This document shows positions 22,603-28,213 of a stretch of 28,213 bases of DNA, in pieces (position 1 is the first letter of the stretch; each line of letters starts with the position of its first letter). A model generated the notes under the pieces. That model did not search any database. It saw nothing but the letters and a program-made list of their open reading frames with translations, and was not told the origin of the DNA. The position numbers and the translations under genes were made by a program. This DNA is from Actinomycetota bacterium (GTDB taxonomy: Bacteria > Actinomycetota > Thermoleophilia > Gaiellales > Gaiellaceae), in assembly GCA_005884155.1 (NCBI GenBank), contig VAXD01000062.1:1-28213 (forward strand). Direction: 5' to 3'.

Positions 22603-22631
22603 ATGCTAACGCGAACACGTGTTCGTGTCAA
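22603..22631 (-). promoter_or_regulatory. Consensus promoter of the LysM gene with an SOS box in its spacer
   Basis: On the minus strand TTGACA (22631-22626) and TAGCAT (22608-22603) are 17 bp apart. The spacer is occupied by a second SOS box, CGAACACGTGTTCG (22612-22625), 25 bp from the first. The -35 overlaps the TGA stop (22630-22628) of the aminopeptidase gene. Confidence 0.85.
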
Positions 22632-23752
22632 GTGACCGCTGTCGGTTCCTCCAGAAAGCGGCCCGCGCGCCAGATGAGCTCGCCGTCGGCGTAGACCTCG
22701 CCGTCGGCGCGGAGATCACAGACGAGGTCCCAGTGGAGCGCCGACTCGTTCTGGCCTCCGAGCTCCTCGAACGCCGACCCGAGAGCGACGTGCATCGTTC
22801 CGCCGATCTTCTCGTCGAAGAGCGTGTTCGCGGTGAAGCGGTCGATCTCGTAGTTGAGGCCGAAAGCGACCTCGCCGAGCCGCCGCGCGCCGTCGTCGAG
22901 CCCGAGCAGCGCCTCGAGGAAGTCGCGACCGTGCCGCGCCTCGGCCGCTACGACTTTCCCGTCCTCGAAGCGGAGCGAGATCCCGTCCACCTCGCGGCCG
23001 TGGAAGAGCGCAGGGAACGCGAAGCTGATCTCGCCCTGCGTCTCCGCCTCGAGCGGGCTCGTGTAGACCTCGCCGTCCGGCATGTTGTAGTGGCCGTCGG
23101 CGGCTTCCCACTTCCGGCCCGCGACGGCGACCCGCAGATCGGTGCCGGGGCCGACGATGCGAAGCTCCCGCACGTTCGCGAGGCGCTCCGCGTAGGCGTT
23201 GAGCTCGGCGCTGCGGGCCTGCCAGTGGCCGACCGGGTCGCCGTCCTCCTGGACGTGGCACGCGCGGAAGACGAACGACTCGTATTCCGAGAGCGACATC
23301 CCGGCGTCCTGCGCGTGGGCCGGGGCCGGGCAGAGCACTCCGGCCCAGCTCATCTCGCCCGCCGAGATCCGCGCCCACCGGCGGTTCGTCAGCTCGCGCG
23401 TCGCGGCAATCAGCCGCTGGTGGCGCTCCGGCGCCGAGCCGGTCAGCGCGCGCGTGTTTCCCTCGGACCAGATCGTGATGATTGCGTCGATCGCGTCGAT
23501 CTCCGCCTCCGCCGTGGGCGGCAGGAACGAGATCTGCTCCTCGCTGCCCTGCGCGACGAGCAGCTCGGTCACGCTCTCGAGATCGACGTTCACGTACGGG
23601 AAAGCGCCGGCCTGAAGCGCCGCTGCGTAGAGCTCGGTCGCCAGCGGCAGGCCCGTCGGCGAGCTGTCGATCCGCACGATCTTGCCGGCCTGGAGGTCGA
23701 GCGAGTAGCCGACCACCAGCTGGGCTAGTCGTTCGAGCCTGGGATCCGTCAC
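22628..23752 (-). CDS. M29-family metallo-aminopeptidase
   Basis: M29 (AmpS/PepS-type) enzymes are cytoplasmic, cut N-terminal residues, and bind two metal ions. The 374-residue protein carries family blocks HYNMPDGEVYTSPLEAETQG, DGISLRFEDGKVV, RLGEVAFGLNYEI, GGTMHVALGSAF and SALHWDLVCDLR, which hold the usual Glu, His, Tyr and Asp metal ligands. GTG 23752 overlaps the stop of the upstream glycosidase-like gene as GTGA and begins TDPRLERLAQLVVGYS, as in homologues. Longer reading frames upstream belong to that gene. No signal peptide is seen. Confidence 0.92.
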   Translation of the reverse strand: MTDPRLERLAQLVVGYSLDLQAGKIVRIDSSPTGLPLATELYAAALQAGAFPYVNVDLESVTELLVAQGSEEQISFLPPTAEAEIDAIDAIITIWSEGNTRALTGSAPERHQRLIAATRELTNRRWARISAGEMSWAGVLCPAPAHAQDAGMSLSEYESFVFRACHVQEDGDPVGHWQARSAELNAYAERLANVRELRIVGPGTDLRVAVAGRKWEAADGHYNMPDGEVYTSPLEAETQGEISFAFPALFHGREVDGISLRFEDGKVVAAEARHGRDFLEALLGLDDGARRLGEVAFGLNYEIDRFTANTLFDEKIGGTMHVALGSAFEELGGQNESALHWDLVCDLRADGEVYADGELIWRAGRFLEEPTAVT

Positions 23753-25257
23753 CGAACGCGGAACGGCCGGCTGACGACCTGCGTGGTGCGCTTCGTGTTC
23801 ATCGTGGCCACGATTCGAATGGCATAGATGTAGCGACCCTGTTTGAGCCGCCGGGCGGGAAAGACGACGACCCGGTTCTTCGCCTTGATCAACCCCGAGG
23901 CGCTGAGCAGCGGCTTCGGGCTGTGGCCCGAAAGCGCGCGGGCGATCGTCTTCCGGCTCGTTCCGGCCTTGAAGATCCCGGCCCTGTAGGTCGCTTCTTC
24001 GCGGGCCCCCGTCACGAAGCTCCAGTGCGTCGAGCGCCGCGGCCGCACTTTCTTCAGGTTGCCCCACTGGACAGTCGCCAACGAGACCTGGGTCGAGTGC
24101 CGCCAGACCGCGGGCGTGCCCTGGCAGTTGCCGTGGGTCTGCGCGATCGCCTGCTTGACGGCGTCGTAGGACGGGCGATGCGAGCCGTCGATCCGTTCGA
24201 GGCCGCTCTGCCAGCGGGTCAGGTCGGGCTCGTCGACGAGCAGGAAGAAGTTGAGCGAATCGACGGCCGGATCGCACTCGACCATGGTGATCGAGTCGGC
24301 GTAGTACTGCGCCTGCGTCGCCTCGTCGATCGTCGGCATCGTCTCCGTGCCGTAGTAAAGGCCCGCGAGCGCAGGTGGAATCACGACCTGCCAGCCGAGC
24401 TCGTCCAGCTGGAGGCGGAGCGGGGGCGCGAAGCTGTCGTGGTACGGGGTCTCGTCGAAGGTCGGCTGCGCGGTTCCGTTGAACGCGTCCCAGACGGCCT
24501 GCTTGAGGCGGTCGAGATTTGGGAGGCCCGCATTCGGCCAGGGATAGCCGACATCGGGCGGATCGGTGTTCTTCGCCGGGTACGGGTGGTACGCGAACTC
24601 GTCCATCAGCGGCTTCGTCCGGCCGCTGGCGCGGTAGGCGACGCCTAGGTCGTGCAGGAAACGGACCGGCGAGCGCGAGATGTTGCTGCGGGCGTTCGGG
24701 TTGTCGTTACCGCGCGGCGAGAGGCCGATACCGATCACGTTGATCGTCGGGTCGACGGCCTTGAGCGCGTCGTAGGTGTCGGCGAGCACCGGCTCGTACG
24801 CGGCCCCGGAGAGCGGATGCCCGGCATCGTCGAACTGCGGCTGCCAGAAGTAGTTCACGTTCGGCTCGTTGCCGACGACGTAATCCTTGACCGTCGGGAA
24901 GCTCTGCGCGATGTGCGCCACCCACGCGGCGAACTGCGCAGACGCGCCGGTTGTCGAGAGGTCCCGCGGGCTCTTCGCCGCGACGGAGAAGACGACCCGG
25001 ACACCGGCGGCCTGTGCCATCGGCAGCCAGGTCTGGATCTGGCCCTGGCCCGGGATCACGTCTGGCGCGGCTGTGTCCCACGAGAGCGAAGCGCGATTCT
25101 CGGTTAGGCCGAGATCGCCCAGCGTGGCGAAAAACGCGGCCGGGTCGCCCGAGCGCGCTCGGTCCTCGCTGACGCCGAACGTGATGCCCGCGCGCGCGGA
25201 ACCGGTGAGCGCCGCTGCGGCGCAGAGCAAGGCAATCGGGCCCGTGATCCTCTTCAT
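23749..25257 (-). CDS. Second secreted clan-A glycoside hydrolase-like protein
   Basis: The 502-residue protein has a signal peptide (ITGPIALLCAAAALTGSARAG) and a glycosidase-like barrel with VVGNEPN (Glu131, likely acid/base) and LDELGWQVV (Glu286, likely nucleophile), plus GIGLSPRG, YRASGR and YHPYP. The last ~120 residues (from GTPAVWRHSTQV) are a beta-rich extra domain ending FRVR that the paralogue at 583 lacks; the latter instead has a Pro/Thr linker in front. ATG 25257 follows GAGGAGG by 3-6 nt; ATG 25260 is nearly as good. It overlaps the aminopeptidase by 4 bp (GTGA). Substrate and activity are unknown. Confidence 0.75.
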   Translation of the reverse strand: MKRITGPIALLCAAAALTGSARAGITFGVSEDRARSGDPAAFFATLGDLGLTENRASLSWDTAAPDVIPGQGQIQTWLPMAQAAGVRVVFSVAAKSPRDLSTTGASAQFAAWVAHIAQSFPTVKDYVVGNEPNVNYFWQPQFDDAGHPLSGAAYEPVLADTYDALKAVDPTINVIGIGLSPRGNDNPNARSNISRSPVRFLHDLGVAYRASGRTKPLMDEFAYHPYPAKNTDPPDVGYPWPNAGLPNLDRLKQAVWDAFNGTAQPTFDETPYHDSFAPPLRLQLDELGWQVVIPPALAGLYYGTETMPTIDEATQAQYYADSITMVECDPAVDSLNFFLLVDEPDLTRWQSGLERIDGSHRPSYDAVKQAIAQTHGNCQGTPAVWRHSTQVSLATVQWGNLKKVRPRRSTHWSFVTGAREEATYRAGIFKAGTSRKTIARALSGHSPKPLLSASGLIKAKNRVVVFPARRLKQGRYIYAIRIVATMNTKRTTQVVSRPFRVR

Positions 25258-25326
25258 CATCCTCCTCGTCGGGTTCGACCCACTCCTAGATTTACACGTT
25301 CGGCGGCGGGTGTTTCTCATTCGCCG

Positions 25327-26391
25327 TCAATGATCGGCTGCCTGCGGCGGGACTTGAGCCTCAAGCGCGCGGAGGACCGCGTCGAGCACGGTGGAGGCGC
25401 CGAAGCGAACCGGGTCGTCGGCCGGGAGGCCGGTCTCCGCGGCCGCCTCCGCGATCGCCCGGCGGGCGTGGCTCTCCTCGAGGTGCGCGGTGTTCAGCGC
25501 CAGCGCCGCTACCCGCGCCGGCCGTAACGGCAGCGCGATTCGCTCGTGCAGCTCGACGAGCTGGGTGAGGCTCGGGAGCGGGTGGCTTGGGTAGCCCTCG
25601 ATCTCCGTCGAGCCGGCGCGGTGGCAGAGGACGAAGACGTGCGGCGCGGCGCCGTGAATCAGGCCGAGCGTGACGCCGGAATATGCCGGGTGCGCGAGCG
25701 AGCCCTGGCCCTCGACGAAGAGCAGCTCACCGCCCCGGCGATGCCCCTCGACCACGAGTCGCTCGGCCGCGCCTGCCAGGAAGTCCGCGACCACTGCGTC
25801 GACGGCGATTCCCCAGCCGGCGATCGCGATGCCGGTCTGGCCGGTCGGGACGAAGACTGAGGGCAGGCCGCGGCGACGCGCCTCGAGGTCGAGCTCGAGC
25901 GCGACGGTCTTCTTGCCGATCGCGCAGTCCGAGCCGACCGTGAGTGCGATCTGCGCCGGGATCTGCAGGTTCTCGCCCTTCGGTACGTCGAGGCCTTCAG
26001 GCGGGCGGCGCAGGTCGCGCAGCTCGACGTCGTGGCGGCTCGCGAGCTCCGCTAGCTCGGGATCGTCGCCCAGGAACTCGTGCAGGCCGTTCTCGACGTC
26101 GAGCCCGGCCTCGATGCACGCCTTCAGCAGCTCGCGCCAGGCCGGCGGGAAGCGTCCGCCCTGGGTCGCGACGCCGACGAGCGCGGTCGTCGGCTCGTAG
26201 CCGAGGGCCTCGGCCACCGTGGCCACGACCGGCACCCCGTCGAGCGTCTCGCCGGGCCGCGTCGAGTCGACCACGACCACGGCGGGGTCTGGCGCGTAGC
26301 GGATCACCCCTCGCGCGGTCTTGCCGTAGTGCGGGTCGCCGGAGCGCCCCTCGGCGAGGATTAGATACCGCTTCGTGACGGTGCCTGGCAC
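25327..26391 (-). CDS. DUF1611 protein, likely D-glutamate N-acetyltransferase (DgcN-like)
   Basis: The 354-residue protein matches DUF1611: an N-terminal Rossmann-like part (RYLILAEG ... VVVVDSTRPGETLDGVPVV, QGGRFPPAWRELLKACIEAGLDVENGLH) and a P-loop domain with GSDCAIGKKT (153-162), VPTGQTGIAIAGWGIAVDAVVADF, FVEGQGSLAHPAYSGVTL and LALNTAHL. In marine bacteria such a protein (DgcN) acetylates D-glutamate and acts with the epimerase DgcA to funnel it to L-glutamate. The neighbouring epimerase is the likely partner here. GTG 26391 lies inside a palindromic repeat, 6 bp past the epimerase stop; a TAACCT -10 lies only 3 nt upstream. Family sure; reaction inferred. Confidence 0.85.
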   Translation of the reverse strand: MPGTVTKRYLILAEGRSGDPHYGKTARGVIRYAPDPAVVVVDSTRPGETLDGVPVVATVAEALGYEPTTALVGVATQGGRFPPAWRELLKACIEAGLDVENGLHEFLGDDPELAELASRHDVELRDLRRPPEGLDVPKGENLQIPAQIALTVGSDCAIGKKTVALELDLEARRRGLPSVFVPTGQTGIAIAGWGIAVDAVVADFLAGAAERLVVEGHRRGGELLFVEGQGSLAHPAYSGVTLGLIHGAAPHVFVLCHRAGSTEIEGYPSHPLPSLTQLVELHERIALPLRPARVAALALNTAHLEESHARRAIAEAAAETGLPADDPVRFGASTVLDAVLRALEAQVPPQAADH

Positions 26392-26461
26392 CGCAGGTTA
26401 CGACTCGTGGTGCCGCTTCGAAGCGGTTGTCGTTGCACTTTCGTCACGGTGCCTGGCACCG
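26372..26461. repeat. Palindromic repeat unit between the epimerase and DUF1611 genes
   Basis: Two 22-bp direct copies (26372-26393 and 26440-26461) differ at a single base and each contain the palindrome GGTGCCTGGCACC. A perfect 14-bp palindrome CCGCTTCGAAGCGG (26413-26426) lies between them. The unit supplies the DUF1611 start codon and the epimerase's last ~19 codons. It resembles an interspersed short palindromic repeat; no transposase is present. Confidence 0.75.
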
Positions 26462-27453
26462 AGACCGGGCGCATCCGGAGGGAGCTGGACGCCGTCGACG
26501 AGCTCGACGCCGGGCCACGGGTCCTCGGCGAGCAGGAGGTTGCCGTCGAGGTCGACGTGGTCGAACAGGCTCGCGACCTGCGCGCCGGCCGAGACCGCGA
26601 GACCGGACTCGTTCATGCAGCCGAGCATCAGGCCCAGGCCGAGCGCGCGGCCGGCGTGCGCGATCCGCACCGCCTCGCGAATCCCGCCCGACTTGGCGAG
26701 CTTCACGGTCAGCCCATGCGCGCGCTCCGCGCAGGCAGGCACGTCCGCGAGCGTGTGGCAGTCCTCGTCGACGTAGATCGGCAGCGGCGAGCGGCGCTTC
26801 AGATCCGGCCCGGCCGAGTCTCCGGCCGGAAGCGGCTGCTCGCAGTACTCGACGCCAAGTTGCTCGAGCTCAGGCAGCGCCGCGAGCGCCTCGTCGAGCG
26901 ACCACGCTTCGTTCACGTCCACCTGCAGCGGCACATCGGCCACCCTGCGAACCGACCGCACCCGCTCGACGTCGAGCCCGTCGCGCCCGCCGAGCTTCAG
27001 CTTCAGCCGCTTGAATCGCCCGCGAACCTGCTCGGCCCGCCGGGCCATGTCGTCCGGGTCGCCGAGCCAGATCGTCCAGGACGTCGGCGGCCCGGCCCGC
27101 TCGAGCCCGAGGAGCCGCCAGACGGGCAAGCCCGCAAGCTTCCCGCAGAGGTCGTGCAGCGCGGCGTCGAGCCCGGCCTTCGCCGCCTGCTCACCCGGTC
27201 GCTCCGCCAGCCGCGCCCCGATCGCCTCGAGCGCGAACGGGTCGTCGCCGAGCAGGTCGCCGGCGTCCTCCAGAAACGCAAGCGCCGAGTCGGCCGACTC
27301 GTCGTAGCGCTCGATCGGGTTCGCCTCGCCGTAGCCGCTGACGCCTTCATGCCGGACCTCGACGAAGACCGCCTCGGCCTCGTCGGACGCGCCGCGCGAG
27401 ATGACGAAGGTCTCCGCCATCCGCAGCGTCGCCTTGCGGGCCCGTAGCTCCAT
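26398..27453 (-). CDS. Enolase-superfamily dipeptide/N-acetylglutamate epimerase (YkfB/DgcA-like)
   Basis: The ~351-residue protein is an L-Ala-D/L-Glu epimerase type member of the enolase superfamily. It has the MLE subgroup's KxK (K151-L-K153), metal ligands Asp179 (VDVNEAW), Glu205 (YCEQPL) and Asp229 (VDEDC), and the C-terminal Lys in VKLAKSGG. With the adjacent DUF1611 it fits a DgcA-like role in D-glutamate use, or wall-peptide recycling. ATG 27453 overlaps the upstream gene's stop as TGATG. The normal family end (QLPPDAPGLG) is followed by about 19 odd residues (ARHRDESATTTASKRHHES) encoded by the palindromic repeat, so the C-terminus has been extended. TAA 26400-26398 is the stop. Confidence 0.88.
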   Translation of the reverse strand: MELRARKATLRMAETFVISRGASDEAEAVFVEVRHEGVSGYGEANPIERYDESADSALAFLEDAGDLLGDDPFALEAIGARLAERPGEQAAKAGLDAALHDLCGKLAGLPVWRLLGLERAGPPTSWTIWLGDPDDMARRAEQVRGRFKRLKLKLGGRDGLDVERVRSVRRVADVPLQVDVNEAWSLDEALAALPELEQLGVEYCEQPLPAGDSAGPDLKRRSPLPIYVDEDCHTLADVPACAERAHGLTVKLAKSGGIREAVRIAHAGRALGLGLMLGCMNESGLAVSAGAQVASLFDHVDLDGNLLLAEDPWPGVELVDGVQLPPDAPGLGARHRDESATTTASKRHHES

Positions 27454-28213
27454 CAGTGCGTGTGCCAAGGATACGAGCCGCCGTAGCGCAGCTCGGCTGC
27501 GACGCCGTGCCTCACCGCGAAAACGCGCACCTTGTGGCCCGAGCCCGGTTTCGGCAACAGCGCAGGCGGGAGCTCGAACTCGAAGGCGAACTTCTGGTGC
27601 GGGACGGCCTGGCCGAGCATCGTGTGCGGCTGGATCAGGCTGAGCTTGCTCGCGAAGACCTGCTCGCGGTCGACGAAGACCATCACCGTGTCGACCTTCG
27701 CCGAGAGCCGCTGGTTCGAGGCCCAGCCCGTGAACGTGTAGTTCTGGCCGGACGTGACGTGCACCAGGCCCCGAAGCGCCTGCGCGCGAACCGGGATCGC
27801 CTTCCTCCCGCTCGAGCCAATCACCTCGCCCCCGCCTCGCGCCTGGATCGTCGTTGTCACACTCGAGCCGCGCAGCTCCTCGAGCTGCTCGTTCTCGCGC
27901 ACGACGAAGACTGAGACGTCGTTGCGGCCGTCGTGCCATCGCAGCGAACTTCGTCCGTCCGTCGGCCTCGAACGCCTCCGTGACGGCTGCGATCCGACCG
28001 TTGACCGCGACCGCCAGGTCGTCCCCCGTCTCCACGCCGCCGCTCAGGTCGCCCTGGATCCAGGTCGGGATCAGATTGGAGCGCAGGTCGACAGTCTGGA
28101 GCAGGTTCTGGTTCGCGAGCTGCACGCCGCCCGACCGGCTCGGCATCGCCCGCAGGCTCGAGACGAGCCTCCCGAGCAGCTCTTGATGCGGCCCGATCCG
28201 GTAGAGGTCGGCC
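27453..28213 (-). pseudogene. C-terminal part of a sulfatase-like protein, with a frameshift
   Basis: Two reading frames join into one protein. From the window edge to about 27940 the frame reads ADLYRIGPHQELLGRL and NLIPTWIQGDLSGG and AVAVNGRIAAVTEAFEADGR. From about 27939 downstream another frame reads HDGRNDVSVFVVREN, ending YGGSYPWHTH at 27453. The first part resembles the tail of sulfatase/LTA-synthase-like membrane hydrolases, where NGRIAAVT is followed by GRNDV. One extra base or two missing bases near 27933-27945 would explain the break. Whether this is real decay or a sequencing error cannot be told; the N-terminal catalytic part is outside the window. The end overlaps the epimerase start. 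Confidence 0.65.

Noticed and set aside
26398..28146. One 582-residue minus-strand gene reading through the epimerase
   Set aside because: The frame before the epimerase ATG 27453 is the wrong frame over most of 27455-27930, while the sulfatase-like tail continues in another frame; it joins two unrelated proteins.
1..28213. CRISPR array, prophage, integrase or insertion sequence
   Set aside because: No regularly spaced repeats and no transposase, integrase or phage protein motif were seen on either strand.

Overview
This 28.2 kb window is GC-rich, densely packed chromosomal DNA. It most likely comes from a high-GC Gram-positive bacterium. The style suggests Actinomycetota, perhaps Thermoleophilia/Gaiellales, but that placement is inference without any database search. 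Supporting signs are a PyrR-led pyrimidine operon with a PyrR-type RNA binding loop, Gram-positive-type SOS boxes (CGAAC-N4-GTTCG), a coproheme-decarboxylase-type HemQ, GTG and TTG starts, and many genes whose start codon lies 6-9 nt after a TANNNT -10 element (leaderless transcripts). There is no transposase, integrase, phage gene or CRISPR array.

Layout. 1-3471: start of uvrC (partial), divergent from a secreted clan-A glycosidase-like protein, then HemQ/ChdC, a four-helix membrane protein and a Bcp peroxiredoxin. 3500-7700: a secreted PD40/TolB-type propeller protein, tRNA-Leu(CAG) on the minus strand, a secreted subtilase and a one-helix membrane protein. 7747-10284: a 53-aa Cys-rich mini-protein, two secreted proteins of unknown function on the minus strand, and a 283-bp intergenic region with an RNA-like hairpin structure and a terminator-like hairpin. 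10285-17375: the pyrimidine operon pyrR-pyrB-pyrC-carA-carB (minus strand), with short overlaps between its genes and a leader that resembles the PyrR binding loop plus an eight-codon upstream ORF. 17427-19109: a GyrI-like protein, a lipoprotein and a methyltransferase. 19263-20482: RNase Z followed by a DUF2007-like small protein. 20548-22356: a membrane HD-GYP protein and an NTF2-like protein. 22345-25257: a LysM/YneA-like protein under a double SOS box, an M29 aminopeptidase and a second glycosidase-like paralogue. 25327-28213: a DUF1611 (DgcN-like) gene and an enolase-superfamily epimerase (DgcA/YkfB-like), separated by a palindromic repeat unit, and then the C-terminal end of a sulfatase-like protein that carries a frameshift.

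How they fit together. The pyr operon makes carbamoyl aspartate and dihydroorotate, and PyrR probably feeds back on its translation. RNase Z would mature tRNAs that, like the tRNA-Leu here, lack an encoded CCA. The epimerase and DUF1611 pair looks like a D-glutamate/peptidoglycan-peptide catabolic module. The most striking regulatory sites are the twin LexA boxes built into the promoter of a tiny LysM membrane protein, the pyrR leader, and an unassigned structured leader upstream of a secreted protein.
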